Part shown: positions 34,744 through 46,683 of the stretch, piece after piece
Numbering within the stretch: the stretch's first letter is position 1
Layout of the letters: every line of letters starts with the position of its first letter
NCBI GenBank assembly: GCA_940337035.1
Contig: CALNHX010001037.1
Coordinates: 1 to 64,000, forward strand
Reading direction: 5' to 3'
Length of the DNA stretch: 64,000 nt
Origin: Agriotes lineatus
Lineage: Eukaryota; Arthropoda; Insecta; Coleoptera; Elateridae
The notes under the pieces: model-generated
The model's database searches: none
Told to the model about the DNA's origin: nothing
What the model saw: only the letters and a program-made list of their open reading frames with translations
Translations under genes and position numbers: made by a program

Positions 34744-35860
34744 CATTGGTCTGTGTGTGTGTCTGTGTGTGTGTCTGTGAACAGAATATCTCAAAAACGA
34801 AAAGAGGTATGGCATTGAAACTTCATATATAAGTTTTGTGTACTATGTAGATGAAACAGCAAGCTTTTGAAGAAAATTGCATAACCGGAAGTAGGTGTTT
34901 ACTCTTGTAATTTTTCAGTTTTTTTCGATTTTTTCAAAAACGGCTCTAACGATTTTTTTTAAATTTTACATTTTTCTTACATTTTTAATGTGTATTGATG
35001 TGAGATAGGTGATTTTCCAGTTGAATACTTCTAAAGTGGGTTTCTTTTGTTTTTTTTTCTATTTTTTTTATTAACTCCTATTTTAAATAAAACACCCGGT
35101 ATATTATTACATTTTTGAATTCACCTTAAAATTCTAGAGAAAATTTGTCTCTTCAACTAACACTCAATTTTGTACCGTTTTTGTAGAATTTGTAATTTTT
35201 GAAAATTTTTAACAAATGGTTAAAAATTAAAAATGAAATTTTTGACTAATTATAAGATCACTGTAAAAGGAAGTTGTGTGAGTGTATCACACCAGATTTT
35301 TCTCATTGGTCTGTCTGTCTGTCTGTCTGTGTGTGTGTCTGTGAACAGAATATCTCAAAAGGGAAAAGAGGTATGGCATTGAAACTTCATATATAAGTTT
35401 TGTGTACTATGTAGATGAGACAGCAAGCTTTTTAAGAAAATCGCATAACCGGAAGTAGGTGTTTACTCTTGTGATTTTTCAGTTTTTTTCGATTTTTTCA
35501 GAAACGGCTCTAACAATTTTTTTTATATTTTACATTTTTCTTACATTTTTAATGTGTATTAATGTGAGATAGGTGATTTTCCAGTTGAATACTTCTAAAG
35601 TGGGTTTCTTTTGTTTTTTTTCTATTTTTTTTATTAACTCCTATTTTAAATAAAACACCCGGTATATTATTACATTTTTGAATTCACCTTAAAATTCTAG
35701 AGAAAATTTGTCTCTTCAACTAACACTCGATTTTGTACCGTTTTTGTAGAATTTGTAATTTTTGAAAATTTTTAACAAATGGTTCAAAATTAAAAATGAA
35801 ATTTTTGACTAATTATAAGATCACTGTAAAAGGAAGTTGTGTGAGTGTATCACACCAGAT
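34744..35860. repeat. Tandem pair of a 560-bp unit
   Basis: Two copies (34744-35303 and 35304-about 35860), each starting CATTGGTCTGT with a GT/GTCT microsatellite and ending GTAAAAGGAAGTTGTGTGAG and a short GTGTGA/TCACAC hairpin. Differences between copies are few. With 34516-34741 this reads as a non-autonomous DNA element with both modules duplicated in tandem. Confidence 0.88.
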
Positions 35861-36823
35861 TTTTTTTCTTTAACTTTAGCTAAAATTTCATTTTTAAATT
35901 TTTTAAATATTTTTCAAAATTGCACATTCAAAAACTAAATTTTAAAATTCAAATTGTTTTGATGAAGACCTTAAAGATTTATAATTGGAAAAAATATCAT
36001 AAAATGTTTATTACTACTTTAGATTTTTTATTATTTACCGAAATAATATGTTTTCATAATTTTTATGTTTTTGGTGCAAGGCGCTTTTTAGAAGAAATAT
36101 TTTTCAACGATAATTAATAACTACTTAAATCGCTTCTAAAAACTCTAATCTAGCCGTGTTAATAAATTACTGTTACAAAATTTCTGTAAATGGTCTTCTA
36201 ACGTTGTCTAAATCTAAATGATGAGATTTTTCTGTATCCAGTTTACATGTTCTAAAAAGTCTCCTCATTAAAACAACTGTAAAAGAACATTCACAGGATA
36301 TTTGCAACAGTAATTTATTAGCAGGGTTTGATTACAGTGTTTAGAAGGCATTTAAATAGATATTAATTATAATTGAAAAAGATTTCTCCTGAAAAGCGTC
36401 TTGCATCAATGTAAAAATTATGCGAACATATTAGTCTTCGGTAAATAATAAAATATCTAAAGGAGTATTTAACAATTATATTATTTTTTTTCCAATTATA
36501 AATCTTTAAAGTCCTTACCTGAAAAAAATTGAATATTTATTAATCAACAAGGTTATTTTGCTGTTTGCTGATTGAATTTATAGTGACATCATTGATGACA
36601 TTTAAGTTTTGTTTTGAAATTTAAAATACTCAAAGATGTAAAAGAATTGGGGTTATTGTTATAAATAATATCACATATATTATAAAGAAAGAGCGTTTGT
36701 AATGTATAGTTCTATGCATTAGCGTGGTTAACAGTCTTCTGTTATGTAAATGCAAGTTATGTGAAAACTGATTTTATTGTAAAGATAAGTAGGTTCTTTA
36801 ATGGTAATTAATTTGTGATACAG
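35861..36823. other. Intergenic, very AT-rich
   Basis: Long T- and A-runs, no gene or repeat boundary recognised. Confidence 0.5.
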
Positions 36824-37024
36824 TCATGCTTCCTGAAAAACCCTTTTATTTCTCATATTTAACAAGTTGCAGTTAAACAGTTTATTTGAAATAGACTGAA
36901 ATTTTCTTATACCATAAATATATCGCATGCAAGCGTTTTGCACTTTTTGTATACATGTCACACTCTCTGTATCAAGACGGTGATTGTATACAGGCCAACA
37001 ATACCAGAACTGAGATAGAACCAA
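36824..37024 (-). pseudogene. LINE ORF2 fragment (Jockey-like)
   Basis: Minus-strand frame with LVLSQFWYCWPVY (normally LSQFDYCDVVY), IQKVQNACMRYIYGI and a NLLNMRNKR stretch. This is the region after the RT domain in Jockey/CR1 LINEs. Only about 66 residues survive; both sides are lost. Confidence 0.78.
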
Positions 37025-37954
37025 CGAATCACATAGGAGAATTTTAGTTTTGACATCTAAGAAGTGTCGATGAGGAAAACGTTTTTTTCTACTCCTGTAA
37101 CTAAAATGCCATTTAACACACTAACATACACGTCGCTAAGTGACCTTTTAATAATGCCTTCATAACCTATGACTAAAGAGCCTCTTAGTCATGAGCTGAA
37201 GTTGGCAACGATGTTTTAGTCATGGGGTGAAGTTAGGTTCAAATAGTATTTGCTTTATTAGCCACAGCCAAAACTAAAATCAAGTTAGTTTTCAACCGTC
37301 ACTTTGACGTTTGCAAGCATAATTTAACCTAATATAATAGATGTCAAAATTTTAATGAAATAATATGATGTTATATTCTCTAAATTTGTGGTCGTAGGAA
37401 AAGTATAGTATGTAACTCGTTTTATAAACTCATTAGTCACTCATTTTATTAAATACTCGCTCCGCTGCGCTACACTCGTGATTAATAAAACTCGTGACTA
37501 AAATGACGTTTATAAAACTTGATACATAATATACTATTTTAGCACGATATACGGTAGCTTAATCTATTTTATAATTTGATCCCGATATCTAAACGTATTG
37601 TTCATGATTGACCCGATATTTTTAGCCGTATTACACATTGGAGTTTAAATGTTATAAATTAAGATTTATACTAGGCTTAGCTTACAGTTGTAAAAGAAGA
37701 TTAAGAGTAATATCTATATTCGGTTTTAATTTGCTTATTTTTATTCCTGGCTTCAAAGTATCGCAATCGCCTGCGAAAGAGTCATAATTAATAACATTTC
37801 AAATAAAATTATCTTAAAACTTTGAATACTCAGGAACAAGACATGAGATTCTGCAAACACTGAGAACTGTTGCAGATTTAAATTAAAACTGTTACAATTT
37901 AAATTCAACCATTTAAATAAGAAGCGTTGAAAAATGCAAGCTTCAATCGGATGC
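37025..37954. other. Intergenic, no gene seen
   Basis: AT-rich. A TCACTTTGACGTTTG segment at about 37300 also occurs near 531, so a shared dispersed repeat is likely. Confidence 0.45.
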
Positions 37955-39007
37955 ACGTGAAAAGTTAGGTAAAAGCATAATTAAGTAAATCAGAGTTACA
38001 ACCTTGAGGAGGAGCATGTGTTAAACCATTTGTGCCAAGTCACATGGAGAATTAAAGACCTAATCGGTCTTGAAGGCGCATATTACATGCTAAAAAACAA
38101 TATAATTAGTAAAAATAGCATAATCTAAAGGCAAAACTTACGGGAAAATCTTAACAAACTAGTTAAAAATATTTAAAACAAATTTTAAAAAACCAAAGTA
38201 AAGCTACCATGCTTCGTGAGGCGAAGTAAGATAGAGAATGCCCGGAAATCGAGCAAATTTGAAAATTTACACAAGCCGGTAAGCCAGAAAACTGTAACAA
38301 TAACAAATTTCTGTAAAACGAGGTGACAACAATATGAACTAATTTAAGAACAGCAAATCGTGATTTAAGTTGAGGACTTCGTTAAGAGATGACTAGGGGT
38401 TAGAATTATAATTTCTATGAATTTCTTTAGTTTCCAACAAATTTAATTTAAGCCCCTTGTTGCAAACATGAAGGATGTCGAAATTGGTGGAGGAATTGAA
38501 GGAATGACCGGAATCTAAAATATGATTGGAAAAAACAGATTTTGAAGGAGAAATCGCTAAGTTGTTGTTTTTAATACAAGTGAGGTGTTCATTGAATCTA
38601 GTTTTAAACTTATTCCTACTCGTCTGGCCCACGTAAGAAGCGTCGCAGTCTCCATAATATATTTACCTGACTGATCTAAAATGTTGATTTTGTCTTTAGT
38701 ATTAACAAGGTAAGATTTAACATTCTGTTTGGAAGAAAATTAAATGTTTATGTTAAATTGTTTAAAAATATTCTGAAATTGATGAGAACACGGACCAGTG
38801 TAAGGAAGAGAATGGTAAATTTTATTAGACGTAATTGTAGGAGTTAATGTAGTATAAAGTTTAAATTTATATGCAGAAAAAATATTGTTTTGAAGTTTTT
38901 TAATAAGATCCAAAGGGTAACCATTATTAAAGGCTATCTGATAAATAATTTGAAGTTCACTATTAAAAGAGCACTGGTTAAGCGGTAAGTTTGTAATGAA
39001 GGATAAA
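37955..39007 (-). pseudogene. Penelope-like element copy A: GIY-YIG end and 3' UTR
   Basis: Continuation of the PLE reverse transcriptase at 48818-49606, displaced by the Gypsy insertion. The minus strand gives the post-RT linker and then the GIY-YIG endonuclease (YVGQTSRNKFKTRFNEH, with the 240-base frame 38393-38632 covering its C-terminus). The 3' UTR runs to about 37955. 37955-38530 is an inverted copy of 49607-50170. Frameshifts are present, so it is dead. In PLEs the GIY-YIG domain nicks target DNA for insertion. Confidence 0.85.
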
Positions 39008-41122
39008 GGTTTGGCCTTACCTGTTGGCGAAAGTTATATTAGATATTTTGCCGGCTGGTATCTATCGGCCTAATTGGGCTAACTCGCCGAGAGGGTCGGG
39101 GTTCCAGCAAAGCTGCAAAAAAAAACTAAAGGAGAGGGCGCCAGGTCCTCGACGTTGACTAATCCTTGCGTCGGACCTCCACAAGGTAACAAATAAATCC
39201 AGCAAATCAAATTATCAAAGACCAAATAACTTATCACAGCGTTTATTACCTGTTCGGTGCTATAGTGCAAACCCGCAGATAAAAGATACACATAAACATA
39301 TATACATTACTAAGTGAAATAAAATAAAACAAGGCAGGCTTTAAACTATCGCAACATCTATCATAATTCAGAATATATTCACGCAGGTACAATAATTATT
39401 ACACACCCTGTGAGGCAGTGCGCGGCGAAACGAGGCTATGCAAGCCTAAGGCTAACTTACAATCCCGAGGGTTAGCTCCAATGGATACTAAGACGTTACT
39501 TAAAAATTTCTAGAGTACAGAAACACCGTGCATTTGTATGGCCATACGAGAACGAAGGTTAATGCAAACTCATTATACTGTATGGGATGATTTAACAAAA
39601 CAAAACAGCTTGAATATGCCCTTACAATATTGATTGACCGTAAAATTCCGTAAATAATTCACGAGAGATTGTACTCAAAGCGATACGTTGCCGACGTCGG
39701 GTCCTTAACCACAATCTAATTAAAGCTTCAACTTCACACGTAATGCGCGGTGTTTGTCACAAAATTTAACCTTGATTTTGAGCTTATGCAAATGGAGGGG
39801 GCCCAAACGGTCGCGAGACTTCGCTAAAACGTGCCACAAGTAAGTCTGAACATCCCACTACAATGTCTTACAAAATTCCAATGTACTGGTCGGCTATAAT
39901 TTTATAGAAATCTGAATATATATTTAAACGGAGTCGCTGACACTACCGATATGTGGCCTAGAAGCTAAGAAGCTAGCCTGCTAGTGTAGCAGTTAGCACA
40001 CACGATACCGACAACCCGAGGTTATAATTTAGCATAATTAAACTGAACCGAGATAACTTCAAACAGTTAGTAGTATTTCAGTAAACGACGAGCACAAATG
40101 GTACAGCCAGCCCCTAATCTAATCTAAAACTACATCAAGTGGGTCGAGCTGTATGACATTCCCTGTCAATATCTATGCGAAAGGTTCGCCTAATCACAAA
40201 AATAATACACAAGAGAGGGGCGATTGGTATAGCATGCCCTATAACTATGCGAAAGGTACACACCCAAGTCTAATTATCCCGCAGGTTTCCTTGCAATATC
40301 ACAACTGAGACTTCCGAGATGGCTGGAGTCGAGTGCGCTCGCTTCCTGCAGTAGATCAAGCAGCGCAGGGGCTTTACTTTGAAAGCCGAAGGAGATGCGA
40401 GAGGGTGGCAATGAGCGAGCTCCTATTTCCTAGCAGGAACCGTGACAGGCAGATTGCGAAATCCAAGTGCAACACATCAAATTACAGGAACACATGACTG
40501 TTTCTCGGCATAATTGAGTCCCATCAAAATTGGCTAAAAACGTACAAAGAAATTCCCAAGTAAGCCATCGATTAAGAAGCCAGGGCTTACATCAGTTTAC
40601 CTTTTGCTGGAGGAAAGCCATGTTGAACGCGCCAGAAAGAACTGACCCCAATAAATCCGCAGAAGCGAAATTGACGTAAGTACTAACACACCAATTACTA
40701 ACGTCTTAAAGAGGGCTCCTATACTTGTATATCCTCCATCAAATCAAAACGGAGGGGAGCTAAACCAATTAGCTCATAAATGAAGTACAGAGCCGGGGCA
40801 CAGCTTGCACAAATTCCAGGACATCAAAATTCTTCCAAAATAAAATCTGACTGACTTCTAAAATAACAACGTTATACCCTAGCAACAAATCAGGCCAGGA
40901 GTCTAGATTATAATTAATGTACGTACTGTTGTAGAATTGGAGCAAAATAAGTTTAAATAATGACATCCAGCTGATTACTAGGGGAGTTGCATACGTAACC
41001 ACATATTAACTATACTAATGCATGCAAAATCACCAACTGAAACTACTGGCTAATACTTAGGAATAAAAGTTCAGCTATCAAAATTTTACTAGTACCGGGA
41101 AAGCTACAAAAAAACCGTAACA
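39008..41122 (-). repeat. Gypsy element 3' LTR
   Basis: 2115-bp direct repeat of 46702-48817. The small reading frames inside (for example 39079-39291 and 40769-41002) appear in both LTRs and have no domain, so they are not called as genes. Confidence 0.93.
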
Positions 41123-41140
41123 AATTCTCCCCCCACAAAA
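41123..41140 (-). other. Gypsy element polypurine tract
   Basis: The minus strand reads TTTTGTGGGGGGAGAATT directly before the 3' LTR, the plus-strand primer position. Confidence 0.85.
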
Positions 41141-41676
41141 GGGAGGGTAAATCACTCCAGATTTACCCGACCATACAACTGCCATCAAAACAAATCGCTA
41201 GAAAAATTCAATGCCTGCCAAAAGAAAATACAGAAGAACGAAACAGAGAACATATAAGAGTATCTAGGAAGAGAGGATGTAAGAGTCCAAGCACAACACC
41301 GAAAACAAAGAGACACCAACCTCTTCCGTCGCTGCTAGATGACGTGAGCTGCGCCGGTGGAAGGGAAGGGAAAATCAACCTCAGCCAGGGATAAGTGCTT
41401 AGGTCCAAGATCAGCCTACAACAGTGAAACTATCTCCAAATTACCGAAGACAGAGCGAATATCCAAAAATACAAAATATCCTAAAGAAAACGAACACAGC
41501 TATATGAGGGAACATCCCTTTCAAACAAACAAAAAAAAAAGGAAAGGAGAAAGACACGAGAAGAGAAGGGACCTGATGTTTAGGTCGGAATTCCAATTCG
41601 AGAAAAGGGAAAGAGGAATTGAATCCCAAAGGTCCGTCCGACGTGTCCAGCCAACCTCCCAAAAAGAAAACGTGGA
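41141..41676 (-). other. Gypsy element 3' untranslated region
   Basis: About 540 bases between the pol stop and the polypurine tract. Frames occur on both strands (the longest, 107 residues, on the plus strand) but show no env, domain or homology I recognise. No envelope gene is present. Confidence 0.6.
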
Positions 41677-44600
41677 CTAAACCAAATCATTATCATTGTC
41701 GACAGCATTGTTGAGCTTTAAGTCTTTGGCGTGCCAATTCCCACGTAAACAACCGTCCGGATCCTTAAGTTGATAAATGAATCGAGACAACTTCTTATGG
41801 ATTGTAAAGGGTCCAATAAACTTGGGTGCCAATTTAGCTGTATAGTGGTTGACAGCATCTGATTGCGTAAAGTTTCTTCTCCAAACAGAGTTGCCTACCT
41901 GATATTCATCAGGTCGTCTTCGCAGGTTGTAGTATACCTTCGAGCGATCGTAGGCCCTAGCAAGACGAACTTTTACTTCTTCGTACAATCGTTGCAGCGC
42001 TTGGGCTCTGATATTGGGGTTTTCATCCCTCATGATACGAAGTTCGAGACCTTCATCTTCAGGTCGTCCTTCAGGATTCCCGTCGAGTGTAATCTCTCGA
42101 CCAAAATTCAAAAAGTAAGGGCTATGACCAGTGACATCATGCTTGGAGGTTCTTATGGCACAAGCGACTTGTTGCAAGTATTTATCCCACTCACGTTGTT
42201 TATCGGACACGTATGCTGTAAGCATTGTTTTCAGAACACGATTGATGCGTTCCGTTGGATTGGCCTGAGAATGATACAAAGCTGTAAACGCTATTCTACA
42301 GCCGTAGTTTCTAGCCAAGGCAGTAAATTCTCGACTCTTGAACTGAACACCGTTGTCGCAGAAAATTCGTTTCGGAGCGCCAAACAATAAGAACACGTTC
42401 TCTTCGATGTGACGTACGACTGAAGCAGCCGTAGCCTTACGGAGGGGAAACACCAGAGGAAGCTTAGTGAAACAGTCGGCCACTACAAGTATATATTGAT
42501 ACCCACGAGAAGAGCGAGGTAGAGGTCCTATGAGATCCATACAGATGACCTCCCAGGGCTTCGAGATGTTTGTGTGTCCTCCCATATGCCCAGCAGGTGG
42601 TCGTTGGTCAGGTTTCGTGCGGGAACACACCTTGCAGTTGCGGATGTATCGCAGAACGTCTGTTCGCATCTTGGGCCAGTAGTACCTCTGAGCTACACGG
42701 TGTAAAGTTTTCGACACGCCAAGATGTCCTGAGATAGGATCGTCATGATTGCGTCTAAGTACGTCTGTACGTCTGTCTTTGGGTAGTACCATCTTCCAAT
42801 CTTCATCTGCCTGCATGAGTTCTGGATATGGGCTCCTAACGTGCTTGTAGAGTTGTAAGTTCGACACGCGCCAAGCAGGATAGTGTTGCGGATCGTTTTT
42901 GACCTTTAGAAGCATCCGAGCATACCAGCGATCTCGAACATCATCGCCCACAGTTACCTCATCAATAATAGGTACGGACCTGGATAGAGCATCAGGTACG
43001 ACATTGTCTTTGCCCTTGCGATGTATAACGTTGAAATTATATTGTTGTAGGCGTATGGCCCAACGCGCAATACGTCCTATAGGGTCTTTGATGTTGTGTA
43101 ACCATTTTAAAGCGTAATGGTCGGTTACAACGTCGAACTTAGTTCCCTCGATGTACGGACGAAGTTTCTCAATGGCGAAGAGGACCGCAAGACATTCTCG
43201 CTCTGTCGTGCTGAACTTCCGCTCGTTTTTCGTGAGCGAACGACTGATATAGCATACGACCTTTTCTCCCTCAGGATATGTCTGGGATAGGACGGCTCCA
43301 AGCCCATAGCCAGAGGCGTCCGTCTGTATCGTGAAGGGTCGACTAAAATCTGGGCAGGAGATCACAGGGGCCGAAACGAGACAATCTTTGATGGTATTGA
43401 AGGCAGTCTGACATTCTTCAGTCCAAACAAACTTCTGGTTCTTATGAAGCAGACGAGTCATAGGTGACACGACTGAAGAGAAGTTCGGCACAAAGCGCCG
43501 ATACCAAGATGCCATTCCCAATATTCTTCTGACCTGTGGGACTGTCTTGGGGTTAGGGATGTTTAAAATGGCTTCAACCTTTTCCGGGTCGACGAGTAGA
43601 CCTTTGGAGTTCACGACGTACCCCAGATATTTCAATTCGGGCTTACAAAAATGACATTTTTCCCGGTTCAATTTTAGGCCGGCCTTGGCGATCCTGGATA
43701 TGACTTCGTTCAAGATCTCCAGGTGTTTGTCGAAGGTAGAAGTACAAATAATAACATCATCCAGGTATGTAAACGCATATGGTTCTAGGTCGGCACCAAT
43801 AACTCTATCGATGAGACGTTGCCAAGTCGCCGCAGCGGTATGAAGACCGAACGGGAGGCGACAGAATTGAAACAACCCACGATTGGGGACAGTGAAAGCA
43901 GTTAGCGGGCGGCTAGCTACGGAAACCGGCACCTGAAAATAAGCTGACTTGACATCTAACGTGGTCAAGTATTGTACATCGCGCAGCTTGTCCAGAATAT
44001 TGCTGATATACGGGAGTGGATAGGCATCAGGTTGGCTAACCTTGTTGAGCTTCCGATAGTCTACACAGAAGCGGTAAGAACCATCCTTCTTCTTGATCAT
44101 TACGATGGGCGAGGACCAAGCAGAGTTTGAAGGTTCTACAATGCCCTTTTCGAGCATATCGTCGAGCTCCTGGTTCACTTGTTTCTGAAGAGCAGGCGAG
44201 ATGGGGTAATAGCGCTGCTTAATTGGTTCAGCATCAGTTTGAATCACGTGTTCCACTAGATGGGTACATCCTACGCCATCTCCTATCATGGAAAAAGCTT
44301 CGCTAATCGTCTGGTCAAGCACGGCTTGTTCTTTGTCCGTGAGATGTTCAGCCGAACGGATTGCGGTGATCTGCTCGTCATCCGAGGCTTTGGAGAAGGT
44401 CCAATCTCCATGGCGAAGGTCTGGCACAAGGGCCATTCTCTTCCAAAAGTCGGTGCCCAAAATAAGCGTATGTGGAAGTGTAGGGATAACCAAGACTTCG
44501 AAGGTTCTCACACGATCTCTCAAGACGATGGGAACGGTAAGTGTACCTATGCTGTAGCATTTCTCGCCGTTGGCGACGCTGCAGATAGTAGATTTATTAG

Positions 44601-44918
44601 AACTTACTTTGCAGACATCCTTCAATGCATCCCATCCTTGACGACCTAAGATGGTACGGCTCGCACCGGAGTCCAACAAGCCAAGTAGTTCTTTGCCATA
44701 AATAGAGACACGAAGATAGGGCCTCTCGTCTTTGCTGGCGTGCCCTAAAATGAAGTCAAGCAGTATGCGATGTTCCGAGGATATGGAGTTTATTGCTCGA
44801 GATTGGGAGACGACATTGGCCTCAGAAGTGGTTGCAGGTGAAGACGTTAATTGGCCTCTTAACTCCTTCCGTTTCCGTTTCCCGAACAGGAAGGGCAGGT
44901 ACGGATTGTGACGTCGGC
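41677..44918 (-). CDS. Gypsy element Pol: protease, RT, RNase H, integrase
   Basis: Polyprotein that copies the element RNA into DNA and inserts it. Counting from the LDSGAS methionine-equivalent at 44679 it has 1000 residues: protease active site DSGAS (about 3-7); RT with LDVKSAY (D242) and YLDD (305-308); RNase H with TDAS (D454), TERE (E495) and TDH (D520); integrase with an HHCC zinc region (about 645-685) and catalytic D715, D775 and E810; and a C-terminal GPF-type domain. The frame stays open upstream to about 44918, overlapping the end of gag by about 60 bases in the -1 frame, so Pol is probably made by -1 frameshifting. No break seen. Confidence 0.94.
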
Positions 44919-46418
44919 TTTACCGCAGCGATAGCATTTCAACCTGCGCGGTAATGGGCACTGGGCTACGCGATGGTCAGGCTTTCCGCAGTTCCAGCAA
45001 ACACCGTAAGGTCGAGTAGCTGTAACGTTGAAGACTTGTTCTTCAGCAGCGGGACTAGGAGTGGAACTCGTCTCTTTGATAGCAGCAGCTCTTGCTCCAA
45101 AACGGGGCTTATGATAAGCCAGGTCGGGTTCAAGGGCCTGATAAGGTAGAGGAGGGTTCTTGAACCTTGAAGATCGCACCTTAGCATCCTCGATCAGTTT
45201 GCCTAGCTGTCTAAGCTGAGAGATACTCGTTGGGGTGTAGAGAGCCAATTGAGCTTGTAGGTAAGGTTGTAAGTTCCTACGCATAATTCCTATACGCTCC
45301 ATCTCCACAGGTAAGCGAGAAAGGCGACTGAAAAGGTTCTCCATAACAGCGACATAAACCGTCACGGGCTCATCGGGTCCTTGAGTCCTACTACGGATCT
45401 CATCCCATAGGCTGATTTCGTAATCACATGGCAGAAAAGCGGCTTTCAGAGCGATGATGAGTTTATCCCAAGAACGGATAGTGCTACGAATCGAGCGGAA
45501 CCAAATACGAGCGTTGCCAGTAAACAATTCAATAGCAGCAGCAAAAAGTTGATCCTTGGACACATTCCGAGCTATGCGGGTTTCTTCGATCTCTTCTAGG
45601 AAGCTAGTCAAGCCGGATCCTCCATCAAAGGTAATCCTCCATTTATTGATGGCTAGGTAATTGGCAGTCGAAGTGTGCCTATACGACGCAGAATGGTTAA
45701 CATCGTCAGCGGCAGAAGAACGTCGATTGACAGCATCAGCAAAGGGTGGATAATTCAAAGACATGCCAGGCTGCATGGCTGAGCTACTGGGAATAGACTG
45801 AGGGGCAGAGAACTGAGAAGTGAACAAAGGGTGACTCCACGTAACCGAACTACCAGTAGAACGAATAGGCAAGGCAGCATCTTCCTGAGACGTAGCGGCA
45901 ACAGAACTATGGGAGCGAATTTGAGTTTTCGGAGACGAAGCTATTGAACCATCCTCCGAGCTTGAATCACTCGGTGCGTCTGTCGTGTCGTTACGAGCTT
46001 GGGCATTAGCGTGAAGTTGAAGTTTCGCTTCCAAGGCAGCAAGTAATTGTTCGCATCCCTCTTTCAGGGCCTCTAACCTAGACGCGGAATCTGGTTCTGC
46101 TGTAATATGGCCTAGGCGACCTTGTACATGAAGAAGGCGAGTACCTAAACGTTGAGCCTCATTGTCCAGGTTCCTAGAGGTACAACTATCAACTTCGGCA
46201 GCTAAAATAGACAGTTTGTCTTCGCAAACCGCGAGTTCTTCAATGGCGTCCAGAGATACGGGAGTAAAAATGACGTTTATAAGAAGATCTATCTTAATAC
46301 GGGCACGGAGTAGTTTACGTTTATCTTGGACATTGCCCTGGATCGCAATGTCTCTAACTCGAAGCTCATAGTCGAGCTCGTCGACAAGCAAACGATTAAT
46401 ATCAAACCGAAATACCAT
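44859..46418 (-). CDS. Gypsy element Gag (519 aa)
   Basis: Structural protein that forms the particle and packages element RNA. The central region has the retrotransposon-gag capsid fold, and a CCHC zinc knuckle CWNCGKPDHRVAQC lies near the C-terminus, followed by a second cysteine-rich, atypical knuckle (CYRCGKADVTIRTC). The N-terminal part is serine-rich and partly coiled. Starts at ATG 46418, about 250 bases inside the primer site. Ends at a stop at 44859, overlapping pol. Confidence 0.93.
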   Translation of the reverse strand: MVFRFDINRLLVDELDYELRVRDIAIQGNVQDKRKLLRARIKIDLLINVIFTPVSLDAIEELAVCEDKLSILAAEVDSCTSRNLDNEAQRLGTRLLHVQGRLGHITAEPDSASRLEALKEGCEQLLAALEAKLQLHANAQARNDTTDAPSDSSSEDGSIASSPKTQIRSHSSVAATSQEDAALPIRSTGSSVTWSHPLFTSQFSAPQSIPSSSAMQPGMSLNYPPFADAVNRRSSAADDVNHSASYRHTSTANYLAINKWRITFDGGSGLTSFLEEIEETRIARNVSKDQLFAAAIELFTGNARIWFRSIRSTIRSWDKLIIALKAAFLPCDYEISLWDEIRSRTQGPDEPVTVYVAVMENLFSRLSRLPVEMERIGIMRRNLQPYLQAQLALYTPTSISQLRQLGKLIEDAKVRSSRFKNPPLPYQALEPDLAYHKPRFGARAAAIKETSSTPSPAAEEQVFNVTATRPYGVCWNCGKPDHRVAQCPLPRRLKCYRCGKADVTIRTCPSCSGNGNGRS

Positions 46419-46665
46419 CTTGCTGTTCTAACAAGACAAGATGATCCAAAAAAAAAAAACTTAATCTAGACTTCTATCTAACCCAAGCAAAACCTGTGAA
46501 TAGCAATAAACAATCCTATAGCTAGAAATAACCAAATATACCAAATGTAAAAATAACACCTAGCAAACAATACCTAGTACTAATAAATCCTAACAACCTA
46601 ATAATTTGTTTGCACTATAGTACCACCTAACCAACGTAGATAGGGCACTACAAAAACCCTTTCAG

Positions 46666-46683
46666 GCCCCACGTTGGGCGCCA
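46666..46683 (-). other. Gypsy element primer binding site (tRNA-Lys)
   Basis: Plus strand GCCCCACGTTGGGCGCCA; the minus strand TGGCGCCCAACGTGGGGC is the classic 18-base tRNA-Lys primer complement. It abuts the inner end of the 5' LTR, so the LTR should extend to 46684. Confidence 0.92.

Noticed and set aside
34744..35860. CRISPR-like array
   Set aside because: The repeats are 113- and 560-bp tandem duplications of a transposon, not short repeats with unique spacers.
41357..41680. 107-residue frame antisense to the Gypsy element (possible accessory gene)
   Set aside because: Low-complexity K/E/R composition from a purine-rich 3' UTR. No domain or second-copy support.
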